This document shows positions 14,213-24,434 of a DNA stretch of 64,000 nt, piece after piece. The translations under genes and the position numbers were made by a program. Position 1 is the first letter of the stretch. Every line of letters starts with the position of its first letter. The notes beneath the pieces are model-generated. The model worked only from the letters and a program-made list of their open reading frames with translations. It searched no databases and was not told the origin of the DNA. Source of the DNA: Bimastos eiseni (taxonomy: Eukaryota; Annelida; Clitellata; Crassiclitellata; Lumbricidae); assembly GCA_959347315.1 (NCBI GenBank), contig OY365810.1, forward strand, positions 26,984,585-27,048,584. The letters are read 5' to 3'.

Positions 14213-17200
14213 CATGAAAAAACAGAAGCAACAGCAACCATTTCAAGAACTTCTTTCTTCTTGGTGAGTATCTGAAGTAAGTGATTGAGGTGATTTAAAT
14301 CCAGATTGTTTAGCTCGGCCGTTATCTGCGGTTCCACTCCATCCACACTGACCTACATTAAAATCAAAATATCTGTGCATGTACATTGTACAACATGATA
14401 TCTGCAATCCATCAGTCTCTATTAAAAAATGACGATGAAGCTCCTCAGCAATTTTTCTACAATCCAAAAACACGAATGTAATGCACCATTCATTCTGCCT
14501 CTGCTGGTCCATTATTGGCAAAATTATACCTATTATCACAAATTTTTTTTAGTTTCATAAAAAGACACAACTAAAAGCTGTTCCACTTATCCAAAATGTT
14601 GCATAAAGCCTGGAAACTCTGAACATGATGTGATCCAGCTAAGAATGGGAGCTAGTTGAGCTCCATGCATATGTGTGGGTAACCAACACTGGTCACTTCT
14701 CGTTTTCTGCATTGCTACGTTCACCAATGAAATTTCCATTCTTAACGACATTAAGCATCATCAAGGCTTGCTGAAAGATCACATCTGATTAGCTTTTTAA
14801 TCAAGTGGTCTAATATGAATTTTATTTATAACTTCAATAAGAATACACACTGATTAGGCCCTAATTGCTTTAAGTATGTATAAACTGACTTGATTCACAT
14901 ATTTATTATGAAATGCAACTTGGCCCAGATACTCTGAAAATCCATCTGTCATCTGTTAGCTGGAGTTCGTTGGATGGCCCACACTTGTGCGTGGGCCAGA
15001 CATTGGCGACTCACTTAGCTTACTGTGCACTGTTTTGCTAACTGTTCTAACACTCACTGAAATGACATTTAGTGTCATGTAGGCTAGCTCTGGGTAGATT
15101 TCTTGAAGAGGCATTATATTAAGATTCATCAATTAAAGAAATAATATTGATTATTCTACTAATAATAATACTGCCCTTACAAGTACTCAGTGCTCACTTG
15201 GTAAGACTCATTGAGCATATAGCTGTTAAAATGGTAACAAAACAAAAACCTACGAGGTGATCGATTTTCATCTTCTTCTGCTCACTCAGTTTAGTTCTTT
15301 GTTTAGTGATAATTTCTGCCACTAAAATAAACAACAAATGGTAAAGAAAGCCATTTCCCCTTTTATTGCATGCTCTGTTCAGAAATAGTATTTAAAGAAA
15401 GCCAGTGTCATCAGAAAGAAGAGCAGATTTATGGATATCATCGGTTGAAGTATAAAAAAGACATACATCATAGCAATAATTGCATAATAATCCTTATCAT
15501 TAACATTGTTATAAAACATATTCATTGAGTTAACACAACACATCAGGATCCAACACCCGGACGCAAATCTGAAAACCCGCAACAAGATTTTGCTAGAGGC
15601 GCGATTTAGGTTTACAGGTTGGTAATTGTCTGCTAATTCACCCCCCAAAAACATGACATAGGAAAATATTTATTCTACTTATTTATGTCACATGGAGCAT
15701 CGTGAGGGTCTTTTAGGGGTCAGGTTAGGCATTGTGAGAGATGGTTAGGGTCAGGTTAGGCATCGTAAGGGTCGGTTAGGGTCAGGTTAGGCATCGTGAG
15801 GGTCGGTTACGGTTAGTGCAGTTTATAGATATTCCTTCGTGGGTCTACATGTTTCTTCGTCTTCTTACGAAATTCGTATCTATAACCTAAACGACCCTCA
15901 CGATGCCTACCCTGACTCTAACCAACATGGATAGCGGACATAGGAAAACATTTGAATGACATAAACTACGCATTAACCATGCCGCTTGCAAAATCTTATA
16001 GCGGGTTTTCAGATTTGCCACCCGGACACAGAAGTGAAATGCAAGCAGGTCAGCAATCTGTCACTAGTACAAAGGACAGAACATAAGTTACATAAAACGA
16101 TTTTAAAAAATCAGAAAAATTTCTGAACAATCAACTTATGCAAGAAATTAGGCAAAAATATGAGAAACATATAGAATTCCATATGGTAAACTACAGCCCA
16201 GATGCAATCTATGAAAGAATTAAATATTTAGGCTGCGTATACCATCTCGATTTTCTTGCAAATAAACTAACATGTTATGCATATAATAATATGTTTAAAG
16301 GACTGAAAAAAGTGGATAGAAGAACTTAAAACTTACACAAAAAATTTGGAAATATTTCATCCTTTTTCTCGAAAACGTGATTGCATTTTGGGCAGCGATT
16401 GTGGGCATCGAGACTCGTTCTGATGCACTTGTAGCTGAAATTGAGTAAGTATGTAAGTTAGCAAGAAAATAGTTGTTATTATTACAACACATGTGCTCAG
16501 TGTTCATATGCCAGAAAACAAAACTCATATAAATTAAGAGCTTCAACAGCCACAGTATAAATATCAAAGCCTGAAAATGACAGTTTATAGGGGCCTACTT
16601 TAATCTAATGCAAATCAATCTCTGGACAGACAAGCACAAGATCTGTAACTGTACAGGAAGTAATTTTAATTAATTAGTCGCTTCTATTATGCCAGCATCT
16701 AATGCACAAGGCATCAACCGGTGGCACACAAATGCCAAGTCATAATCAGTATAGCACCTAGATTAGTCCTATATTGGATAAGCAATTGAAATAGGTTAAG
16801 CTTCTGTTAAGAACGAAATGTCACAAGCCACATACATAGGGAGTCCCAAAAGCATAGCAAAGTTTGTTCACCAAGAACAGTTCTTGATTTAGGTATGACC
16901 ATACAAAGATAATCAAATGACCTCATTGAATAATTATAAATCTGGAGAATAAGAACTTCAGGAGTCTAAATGACAAGAGTTCATCATTTTATAAACTATG
17001 AGCCCCAATAAATCCCTAAACAAGACAGCAACAGCATAATGATCAAATTGAAAATGGATTTTTTTAAAACTCAAAAGCAAATTTTAAATAACCAACATGT
17101 GTCAAATTGAATTATATTCAGTTAGTCATTGGAACAGATAAATGATTCTTGTCTAGTAGTGCAAAAGCTGAAAAACTTAACACAACTTCAACTCTGTTTA

Positions 17201-18256
17201 TAATGACCATTACTAATTCTAGCAGGCGTATAAATATGCTTAATACTTTATATACTGAAACGTTTGCATATAATAATCCACCATCGCACACAGGGATTCC
17301 TAAATTTAATGCAGCTCCAGACTTACTTTTAAAAATTGTGGAGCTTTAATTTTCTCAAAGAGAGGGATTAGAATAAGCAAACATTTCAATGCATAACATA
17401 GAAATTATATAAATCTAATATTTTACCCTCTAACAACCAACGTTATTGATTATGCCTTACATTTACTATGTGCTGGTCGTTAAAGGGTTAACTAGATTAA
17501 TCATCCATCTAGATTCTAACCTCATATATCTTCGTTGCAGGCATATGAAAAGAAATGTGTGGTGGCTCTAATTAATAGGAAACAAGAGCATCTTGTAAGA
17601 ACTTACCAGAAGCTATGTCCACATTTTGTGATATAAGCATCTTCAATCATATTAAAACATACGGGACTAGAAAACATAAAACAATAGAGTAACAATTATA
17701 ACAAAATAATCACATATATCAGTTATTTCACACAAAATTTCTTACTTTTGCATTTTCTAAATATTTGCAGTTAATTCAATACGTATTTCATATCATTCGA
17801 AATCCATATGCTTTACCAATCTCTAACAGATAACAGAAAAGTTTTTTCAATGCATCGACCAACCCTTACTTGGTCATAGAATAGAATGCCAAATAGCTAA
17901 ATAATCCAAATGCATTCAAACATTCTGCGAAAAATAAAGCTGATAGACATAAAGTCATGAATCGCTGATTACTCTACGAACAGATTGAGCCATTTTGCCA
18001 CTAAGTAAACACTAAGGTTGCTCAAAGTTACTTTAAAATATTACTTGACGTTAATGTCAAGTGACACAAAATAGTCAGACAGGGATTGAGGACTCTTTGT
18101 AGATAGCAAATAAATGAATTGACAGTGCATTGTGGATATAATAATGACCAACCAAAGGAAGTTGCAGTCCTTGTCTTCGTATGTGTTTGTCATTCCACTT
18201 GCGACCTGTGGTAGCGCCCGCTTGCGTTTTGCCATTGGCAGCGTCCGAATTGCCAT
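1447..18256 (-). CDS. COP1: COP1 E3 ubiquitin ligase, 21 coding exons, complete
   Basis: COP1 (RFWD2) is a RING-type E3 ligase that acts with DET1/DDB1/CUL4 and Trib adaptors to mark transcription factors such as c-Jun and ETS proteins for degradation. Exons (high to low): 18256-18153, 17666-17607, 16434-16337, 15321-15254, 14352-14239, 12763-12698, 12532-12473, 11477-11391, 10552-10426, 9559-9427, 8822-8762, 8562-8480, 7818-7710, 7168-7087, 5979-5863, 5347-5230, 4805-4681, 4125-4037, 3038-2979, 2247-2203, 1464-1447. All introns are GT-AG, all phases agree, and the total is 1824 nt (607 aa plus TGA). The start ATG follows AAG and has an in-frame TGA upstream. The protein lacks the long Gly/Ala-rich N-terminus of the 731-aa human protein. 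No frame break was seen, so the gene looks functional. Exons were placed by eye against remembered COP1 family sequence; the weakest boundary is the donor at 10426. Confidence 0.95.
2325..2415 (-). repeat. Short interspersed repeat end in COP1 intron
   Basis: Contains the GTAATGTAATC...TAGCG...CTCTCTRCA pattern that recurs at 10770-10850. On the minus strand it reads as a GGGCGCTAGATAAAT tail, a form seen at the 3' ends of other LINE/SINE copies here (for example 21650 and 59170). Confidence 0.45.
3180..3541 (-). pseudogene. CR1/L2-like reverse transcriptase C-terminal fragment
   Basis: Minus-strand translation gives the typical tail of CR1/L2-type non-LTR retrotransposons: a short basic stretch, then [16 protein letters not shown], then a leucine-rich end. 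The last part continues in another frame ([10 protein letters not shown]), so there is a frameshift near 3220. It lies inside the COP1 intron between exons 18 and 19 and is 5' truncated. Confidence 0.65.
3590..3660 (+). repeat. Possible SINE tail relic
   Basis: Contains CTGAGCAAGTCCCTTTACTCACA, split here as CTGAGCAAGTCCC and TTTACTCACA, which resembles the conserved body of the SINEs at 7976, 49466 and 50085. No tRNA-like head is recognisable here. Confidence 0.35.
6538..6664 (-). repeat. 14-bp tandem repeat (ATGTATGTAATACT), about 9 copies
   Basis: Nearly perfect 14-bp array. It abuts the 3' end of the minus-strand LINE fragment that follows at higher coordinates, so it sits where the LINE tail microsatellite should be. 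Confidence 0.9.
6665..6935 (-). pseudogene. CR1/L2-like reverse transcriptase C-terminus plus 3' UTR
   Basis: Minus-strand frame shows [12 protein letters not shown], then [13 protein letters not shown] and a final [13 protein letters not shown], the conserved tail of CR1/L2-type reverse transcriptases. It is followed by a GGCGCTATGTAAATG-type 3' UTR end that runs directly into the 14-bp array. The copy is heavily 5' truncated and lies in the COP1 intron between exons 14 and 15. Confidence 0.7.
7976..8145 (+). repeat. tRNA-derived SINE
   Basis: Head resembles a tRNA with an A-box (TGGCCGATTGGTTAGAGC) and a degenerate B-box (GGTTTGACCCT). The body has ACCTTGAGCAAGTCCTTTGC and ends in a TTCTGAGAAGAAAATTTTGG tail. 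Two more copies lie at 49466 and 50085. It is inside the COP1 intron between exons 12 and 13. Confidence 0.75.
10211..10288. repeat. (CA)n followed by (TA)n microsatellite
   Basis: A CA tract at about 10213-10246 is followed by a TA tract at 10247-10288, in the COP1 intron between exons 9 and 10. Confidence 0.9.
10755..10985 (-). repeat. Interspersed repeat, unclassified SINE/LINE end
   Basis: Shares a block at 10915-10985 (GTGGGCCCACGCACAAGC...CCGTTGACAGCTGACAG) in inverted orientation with 14944-15015. It also shares its GTAATGTAATC end with 2325-2415, so it belongs to a repeat family present at least three times in COP1 introns. Confidence 0.5.
11391..15321 (-). CDS. COP1: COP1 exons 4-8: coiled-coil region
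   Basis: Five exons (68, 114, 66, 60 and 87 nt) encode about residues 89-219. The segment is rich in Leu, Lys and Glu with heptad-like spacing (for example [13 protein letters not shown] and [18 protein letters not shown]). It matches the part of COP1 known for dimerisation and partner binding. All introns after exon 4 in this block are phase 0. The large introns contain an RTE-like retroelement fragment (13.0-13.5 kb) and TA microsatellites at 14.08-14.2 kb. Confidence 0.9.
13021..13475 (-). pseudogene. RTE-like non-LTR element, C-terminal fragment
   Basis: Minus-strand translation across several frames gives the conserved end of the RTE/BovB-type reverse transcriptase: [20 protein letters not shown], then a [16 protein letters not shown] block, [19 protein letters not shown] and [14 protein letters not shown]. 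Frameshifts near 13236 and stops show it is dead. It is an insertion in the COP1 intron between exons 5 and 6, on the same strand as the gene. Confidence 0.75.
14083..14205. repeat. (TA)n microsatellites
   Basis: Two TA tracts separated by a short unique spacer (ATGAGTACCTGTAAAAATA), immediately 3' (minus-strand sense) of COP1 exon 5. Several false open frames (poly Tyr-Ile) arise from it. Confidence 0.9.
14944..15020 (+). repeat. Interspersed repeat, inverted relative to 10755 copy
   Basis: Carries CTGTTAGCTGGAGTTCGTTGG...TTGTGCGTGGGCC, the reverse complement of the 10915-10985 block with moderate divergence. A further, weaker relative (GTGTGGGTAACCAACACTGGTCAC) is at about 14672-14700. Confidence 0.5.
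15563..16018. mobile_element. Mutator-like MITE with 9-bp target duplication
   Basis: The 456-bp element begins GCAAATCTGAAAACCCGC and ends with its exact reverse complement; the inverted match continues imperfectly to about 40 bp. It is flanked on both sides by CACCCGGAC (15554-15562 and 16019-16027), a perfect 9-bp direct repeat. A 9-bp duplication is characteristic of Mutator-like transposons. It has no coding capacity and contains a 31-bp minisatellite (15698-15815) with an inverted partial unit near 15888-15925. It lies in the COP1 intron between exons 3 and 4. Confidence 0.88.
15698..15815 (+). repeat. 31-bp minisatellite inside the MITE
   Basis: About 3.5 units, each carrying CATCGTGAGGGTCGGTTAGG followed by GTCAGGTTAGG. 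The same unit recurs on the opposite strand at about 62965-63070. Confidence 0.85.
16337..17666 (-). CDS. COP1: COP1 exons 2-3: RING finger
   Basis: These two exons plus the last two bases of exon 1 encode a C3HC4 RING. Zinc ligands fall at Cys35, Cys38, Cys50, His52, Cys55, Cys58, Cys69 and Cys72 of the 607-residue protein, including the CGHSFCYKC core. The intron between 17607 and 16434 splits the codon for Cys55 (TG|C), and the intron after exon 1 splits Cys35 (TG|T). A RING of this kind recruits the E2 enzyme. A basic KRKR stretch just before it, in exon 1, could act as a nuclear signal; that is inference. Confidence 0.93.
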
Positions 18257-20575
18257 CTTGAACCACAAATCCCTCAATCCAGAAACCAAAGGTCACTTGC
18301 CTCAAGAATAGCTCTAAAAATAAACCAGTTACCTCAGCAAAGGAAGTATTGTGCAATGTTCAAAATACAAGATGGAAACTTAACTTTATACATGCAAGTC
18401 GGTAAATAATTTCAAAAGTATAAATTTGATCATCTACATAGCACAACATCAGAAAAACTATGCACTTGCTTCAAGCTAGACTTAATTTTTATGTAATACC
18501 TAATATAGTTCTTTATGAGTGCAGCTTCTGAACATTTCAATCGATACAGGAGTCCTTTTTCAGTAATAATAGTATAGCCTGACTAGACTTGTACAATAGG
18601 TTGAGGATGATGACAACAATGCTAGAAAGTATTAAGCACTGCCACACAAAGACTGGGAAAATTAAAGTAGCATCATAAGAAATGTAGTCTCTCAGCAGTC
18701 AATGCAGTGGTTACAATGGTGAAGCATAGTCCATACATGGAGGACGTTTAATGTTCTGGCACCCACTCAAGCAAGCAGTGATAGTGAGGATTTCCCCATT
18801 CATTGCAAAAGATATGAGTAGGGTTAAGGGCAGTATATGTCTGCCATAGGAAAATGTGTACATCTTCCTTTATGATCCAGGGTTAAAGAATGAGGAAAGC
18901 AGCCAGTAAGACTGCGGCCGGATGACTGTGCTCTGATAATGGCGCTTTATAGTATGTGCTAGAAGTGCTTGTCTTTTCAGTTTACAATTAAATATGTCAT
19001 TGTTTTTCTGATCATTTTTTATTACTTATTTGAACATCAGCCCTTTAGAGACTATGCTTACTGTACCATACCCCTACGCTGCAATTTTTGCATGCCAATT
19101 ATGTTTAAGTAGCATGTTTAAGATATGAGTATTGGCGCAAACATATTTCCGCGTAAAATGTTCGCAATTTAAACATCTGTTTGCTTTGTAGTTATTATTC
19201 TCATGCCTGATGTACACAACCAATTCCAAGAGCGATACTGCTTCACTTCAACACAATATTAAACAACACACAATCAATTCCATCAACAGCTTTTTCAACC
19301 GTCAACAAGTGCACTTCCGTACGCGCATGCGTACTGGAGTCAAAGTAAGTAAGCAAGATCTATACTGCATCGAATAGTTACAATAAAAGTTATTATTATT
19401 TTTAGCTGTATCGTAATCAAAGACCAATATGATCGTAATCATAGTGTCAACATTCATATAGGGCTATTCTATAGCTAAGCGTAAGACACCAGCTGCGCTG
19501 TATCCGACGGGTTGTCCAGAAATCGATGCTCAGTGGAGTCCCGTGTCCAATATCCAATGGGGAACGGGTGCTTTTTTGAAAACATTACATAATATATAAT
19601 GTTCTGGACTTTGTATTTCATGAATTCAGACGATGCATTAATGTTCTAACAAAGATCTTTGGCGACATCAGGCAATTATTGAGAATCCAACAGGAAATTG
19701 CTTAACAATATCGTTCTGCCAAATTTTGCCAAGACTCTGATAATTGGTCACTGTGAGTCTGTGACACATCGCTGCTGTACAGCCTTGTTAAATGCGCTAT
19801 ATAACTGAACATGCATAGATTCACTCACCCGTGACAAAGGCATCTGATTGGTTTCCCTGATGAGTGCGGGAACCGGAACCAAGAATTCGGAAAGAGCCAG
19901 CAGAAACAAGGGCAGATGATCGCATTTGGATTTGCGAGCAGCTGGGAGGTTTCATTCTACTCCAAAAGTTACTCGAATAATTTTTTGTACTCGAGTACTC
20001 ACATGCTTCCACTTCCGGTCGGGAAATTGCAATTTCTAGTTCCAGTTTTCCAATTACTGACATCATAAAATGTCATACTCTTATTCTTAGGCAGTCTGTT
20101 GGCTGTCAAAAGGCTTTCTGTAGCGGCGTGTAGCCTATATTTTATTTCTTGTCGTGTAACAAAAAATCTGTTTCTTTGGCTGTTCAGTATCTTGTTAGTT
20201 GTTACATTGGTGCGCCAGAGCTTTAGTTAGAACCCATGCTATGGTCTACTTTGTCTATCTACAGTATAGTAGAAGCCATGCAAATGCAGTTTGTATTAAT
20301 TTAGCACTTCCGGTATTAACGAGTATTCGCCAAGCTACTCAACCGAGTAGTCGACTCCAAAACTACCCGCTAGCGGCAACTTTATTGACGGCAAAGGAGA
20401 AGGGACGAACCCAGCAGCCTACATCGTCAACTTTTGCCTTTTGGGTAAGCACATGACGTCTGAGGAAACTCAACATACATGTATGTAAAAGAATTGCACT
20501 CGTCAAGTCAAATGCTGAATGCTGTGTAATATTTTGCACACGTCCGTCTTGTTTCTAAGGTCGGATTATAGGTCA
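18257..20575. promoter_or_regulatory. COP1 5' flank; no recognised gene
   Basis: No convincing coding exon in 2.3 kb. A CpG-containing near-palindrome TACGCGCATGCGTAC at 19320-19334, similar to an NRF1 site, lies about 1.06 kb upstream of the COP1 start codon and could mark the real promoter if exon 1 has an upstream untranslated exon. A GGCGCTTTATAG repeat tail lies near 18944. No TATA box can be tied to a start site. Confidence 0.3.
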
Positions 20576-20577
20576 AC

Positions 20578-20579
<2 letters not shown>

Positions 20580-20613
<34 letters not shown>
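20580..20613. repeat. (AAT)n microsatellite
   Basis: Trinucleotide tract just beyond the 3' end of the minus-strand LINE fragment at 20636-20880, consistent with a LINE tail. Confidence 0.85.
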
Positions 20614-20635
20614 GGCCCTAATAATAATAATAGTA

Positions 20636-20880
20636 ATATAGCGCCGTTTAAAAGGCGCAGTACACGCGGCCCAACCACTTGGCCTACAACCTAAAACGAA
20701 AGTCAGCAGACAGGATAACCCTTACAAAACAGAAACACTTTCAATTTAGTTTTAAATGAATCTACTGTTTCGGCCAATCTAGGTAGGCCTATAAGTGGGA
20801 GACCGTTCCAACACCACGGACCAGCGGCCGAGAATACACGGTCTCCTAAACGCGACCTCATCCTATAGGGCTATATATTC
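20636..20880 (-). pseudogene. CR1/L2-like reverse transcriptase C-terminal fragment
   Basis: Minus-strand translation reads RSRLGDRVFSAAGPWCWNGLP and, after a short gap, LAETVDSFKTKLKVFLF followed by stop. This is the diagnostic tail of CR1/L2-type reverse transcriptases. A GGCGCTATATT 3' end follows, then the AAT microsatellite. Only the last ~80 codons are present. Confidence 0.75.
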
Positions 20881-21219
20881 ATAGGCGGAGACTTGGTCAC
20901 GGGTTTGTAGGGAAAGATGGAAAAAATTGGTTTGGGGACAGGTCGGAAGAAAATTTCAATTCCCAAACATTGATGCAGCAAAAATAGATCTCGATCGTGC
21001 GTCTCCACTTTTTAATTTTCCGTAGGTCTACTCCCAAGCATGTTTTCACCAACTCCTACCTCCACTCCGTACCCAAGCCAATCGCCAATTAAAACCACAC
21101 AACCATGTTCACCCACCAAAAGACGTCTCTAGATTTATCCCCAGATCATTATACAAAAACATTTACAAGTTTTTATTTTATTTTTCTAGCGACTGGCCTT
21201 CTATTGTTTATTGTCACTC

Positions 21220-21695
21220 ATGCACTCATTCTCAACTGTGCTGCCCGAGTCGTTGCCAAGCTGCCAAAATACTCGCATATTTCAAGCTATATGCGACGTG
21301 ACACATTGCGCTGGCTCCCGGTTGAGGATAGGATGACATTCAAGATCATCCTCATGGGACGGACATCGGTGGTCGGCACGGCTCCAGAATATACCAGAAA
21401 GCTCTGTCTTCCCGTCTCCAGCCAGCCAGGTCATCGATCCTTGCGTGCTGCAGCCCGTGGGGACTTGATGGTCCCGCGCTTCCGTACATTGATGCGGACA
21501 AACCGTGCCTTCTCATGCATTGGGCCATCATTCTGGAAAGCTCTTCCATTACAACTTCGCAACATTGCACTGCTTGTAGCCAACTTTTCCAAATTACTGA
21601 AATCGCATTTGTTTAGATCTGTTGGGTAGCTACGTTTAGCGCCTTCGAGAGGTTATCATAAGGCGCTATATAAATAGCCTAATACAAGGCAGGCC
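21220..21695 (+). pseudogene. CR1/L2-like reverse transcriptase C-terminal fragment
   Basis: An open frame ending at 21629 carries the end of a non-LTR reverse transcriptase: NCAARVVAKLPKYSHIS, then DTLRWLPVEDRMTFKIIL, then a RSLRAAARGDLMVPRFRT block and RAFSCIGPSFWKALPLQLR before LLKSHLFRSVG and stop. The domain is the one between thumb and C-terminus of CR1/L2 proteins. A GGCGCTATATAAAT tail follows at about 21660. It is 5' truncated but has an intact frame over about 135 codons, so it is relatively young. Confidence 0.82.
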
Positions 21696-21699
21696 TAAG

Positions 21700-22760
21700 C
21701 ATTTCTGCGTTATTGTCAAATTGGGTTATTTTTAAATAAACGAATATATTATTACTGAAGTTCGCTTACCGATGCTAACTTATTTCAGAGATTTAAATCT
21801 CGGTTTAGTAGGCCTACGGTCCTTGCTCGGGAACCCTAAGTAGACCCTAATTATTATCATTATTATTATTATTAAATTTTCTACACTAGTCGAATTTAGC
21901 CATCGGCAGCCACGCAGGGCACCCATTACGTTATACATCTCATTTCTAACAAGATAGGCCTAGCAGATGAAGCAACGGTGGCCGTGAAGGGCCGCCTTAT
22001 TTCATTGTTCGAAGGATAACCCTATACTCCTTAATATATAATTATAACAATTTCAACATTCTTCATGCCGATTAGGCATAATTGATCAGTCTTGAAAGTT
22101 ACTTTAAAAGATAGTTCGGTCTTTGTGAATTTATGCATGTATGTTATGTAGGCCTATGAATATTTTGTCGAGACTTCAATTCAATATCATTATAATTTAT
22201 CATACCCTCTCTTGCAGCATGTATATGAATGCACAGTCGGTTGTCTAGTGCACCATGCCTCCATATCTCAAGCAAGCATCACCGCTGTAACCGATACTAG
22301 TTAGCCGACACACAGCTATAGGCACATGTGTACCAGGCACAGCATCTAAAGTCCAAAGTAACCCAAGCGAGGTCACGATCTCTAAACCTTAAATTGACGT
22401 GCAGGTCGGCCTCTTGTCTCTCGGCCTGCATAGTGTCTTGCACCTCACAATGATGAGACTGACTGACCAGAGACAACCCGCAAATTTGGACAGGCAGGCA
22501 CACCACGAACCAGCCGCAGACATGGAAAGCCAACAGCAAACACACTTTCAATCGCCTGAAATTTAGGGGGATATATGCTACTCCGTCCCTCTCACCTCAA
22601 TTTTTTTAGGGGACCGTCCCCCGCTGCCCACCCTAAGTTTCCGCCCGTGGGCCTATGTATATGTTATAGGGGCCTAGTCTTACATTATTTCCATTGTTTG
22701 AAACATGTATTTTAGCGTCTTTAATTCGGGACGTAACATTCGATCGTAGTCAGTGCTCAA
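21700..22760. other. Intergenic, no gene recognised
   Basis: Contains an ATT microsatellite near 21855-21873 and scattered AGGCCTA words, but no splice-supported coding segment. A minus-strand open stretch near 22297-22551 begins with a hydrophobic signal-like run but lacks an ATG and has no domain. Confidence 0.4.
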
Positions 22761-22764
22761 AGTG

Positions 22765-22832
22765 CGCCTGGACGGCGTACAGGCACTTATTTTCACGGCT
22801 GGACGCCGTCCTGCCACTTATTTGGACAGCAG
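22765..22832 (+). repeat. Short duplicated CTGGACGSCGT...CACTTATTT unit
   Basis: Two imperfect copies of a roughly 35-bp unit (CTGGACGGCGTACAGGCACTTATTT-like, divided by ACGG) lie in tandem, and a third GACGCCGTCCATG motif follows at about 22840. The core GGACGCCGTCC is palindromic. Confidence 0.55.
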
Positions 22833-23109
22833 AGCCTTGACGCCGTCCATGAGCGTCCATGCAAAAGTGTAATTCCTCTACGTACGTTATTATCAACAGC
22901 ATTTAATTATCTACTATTCCCCCAAATCGTATTTCCATTGGCCTACTTATAAACTGAAGAAGTCCATATATAATGGATATCTAAAATTCGTGTTGTACAT
23001 TCCAGTTACCTTTTCATCAAATTGATTTTGTCTTATGCGCTTCCGGCGTCTGCTGCATTTCGTCATTAATTTTCAGACACAAAAGGCTAAAAGTTGTTCC
23101 ATTTGTGCA

Positions 23110-23641
23110 GGTGTCTGTAGGCCTAAGTGCATTTGCAGGTGCAGTTCAGGTGAAGATTCAGGTACAGTTCAGGTGCAAAAGTTCCGGTGCAGTGAAGGTG
23201 GAGTTCAGATGCAGTTATGGTGCTGCTCAGGTGCAGATTCAGGTGCAGTTCAGGTGCAGCTTAGGTGCAGATGCAGTCAAGGTGCAGCTCATGTGGAGAT
23301 GCAGGTGCTGCTCAGGAGTAGATGCATGTGCAGTTCAGGTGCACCTCAGGTGCAAATGCAGTTGCATTCCTGGTGCGCTTCAGGTGCAGATGCAGGTGCA
23401 GTTCAGGTGCAGATGCAGCTGCAGTTCAGGTGCAGCTCAGGTGCAAATGCATGTGCAGTTCAGATGCAGATGCAGTTCAGATGCAGATGCAGTTCAGATG
23501 CAGGTGCAGTTCAGGTGCAGATGCAGATGCAGATGCAGGTGCAGTTCAGGTGCAGCTCAGGTGCAGATGCAAGTTCAGATGCCAGTGAAGTTCAGGTGCA
23601 GATGCAGTTCAGGTGCAGATGCAGTTCAGGTGCAGCTCAGC
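23110..23641 (+). repeat. Compound GCAGTTCAGGT / GCAGAT minisatellite
   Basis: More than 500 bp built from two interleaved words, an 11-mer (GCAGTTCAGGT) and a 6-mer (GCAGAT or GCAGGT), in irregular order. It leaves two frames open for about 200 codons, giving Cys/Arg/Gln/Ser/Val-rich low-complexity translations. There is no splice or start evidence that it is translated. Confidence 0.85.
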
Positions 23642-23789
23642 TATAAAGAAGAGGCAATTTTGCAACAAGGCTTACAATCCTCGATGTGTTATGAAATACT
23701 GAACCACGTTAACTTAAGAGACTGTTTTTCAGAAGCTATTTAACAACTGTAGGTGTAATTTGTTTGACAAACTTTTTTATATTATATGC

Positions 23790-23890
23790 CAGTGGTTCCC
23801 AACCTTTTCCTAGTCGCAACCCCCTTTTATAATCGTTACCTGCGACCTCCCGCCACATTCGCATATGTCATAGGACCTAGGCCAAGGACG
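23790..23890 (+). mobile_element. Solo hAT-type terminal sequence
   Basis: Starts CAGTGGTTCCCAACC and continues with a CGCAACCCCCTTTTA stretch, the familiar start of hAT (Charlie-like) transposons. No matching inverted end was found within 1 kb, so this is probably a truncated copy. Confidence 0.6.
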
Positions 23891-24434
23891 ACCCCCATTA
23901 CAGATAGAGAAAACACAATGGAAACTATTTTATCGGAATATAATTCCTTCTGAAACGCACCCAAATAGTTTAATAATTTCTTTCGAAGTAATTATTGCGG
24001 TGGTTGTAGGCCTTCTTTCAAAATTCGTGACTGAGTTTTTGTTAAAGCAAATATCATATCATTCTCAACATTCAGTCTGTTTCTTGCCTTCGATTTTATT
24101 GATGAAAAGAATTTTGCTTAGGTAGAAGTTGGATTGATGCAAATAATCTTGAATAAATAGAAGCCAGATTTATGAGAAGAATTCTTGCTGAAGTAGGAGT
24201 CTCTGCAACTGAATTTTATGACTAGGGCCAACACTAACCATAACCGACGCTCGCAAGGCTTGGCATGATTTGCAATGTGGAATAATTTATGACGCTATTA
24301 ATTTACATAGGCAATTTACTATGCTAAAATACATGTTAACCGAATTATAGCACCATAAACTTTTAACCAGTTTAATTATTAATTTTGATAATACATGGGT
24401 TTAAGTCTTGTGAAGTGGACAATGGACATTCCAT

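Noticed and set aside
22297..22551. Secreted peptide on the minus strand with a hydrophobic N-terminus
   Set aside because: The frame starts at TTG rather than ATG, has no cysteine pattern or poly(A) signal that I can tie to it, and no acceptor at the start.
23035..23743. Two overlapping plus-strand frames of 203 and 212 codons, Cys/Gln-rich
   Set aside because: Both come from the stop-free GCAGTTCAGGT/GCAGAT minisatellite; composition follows the repeat, not coding selection.
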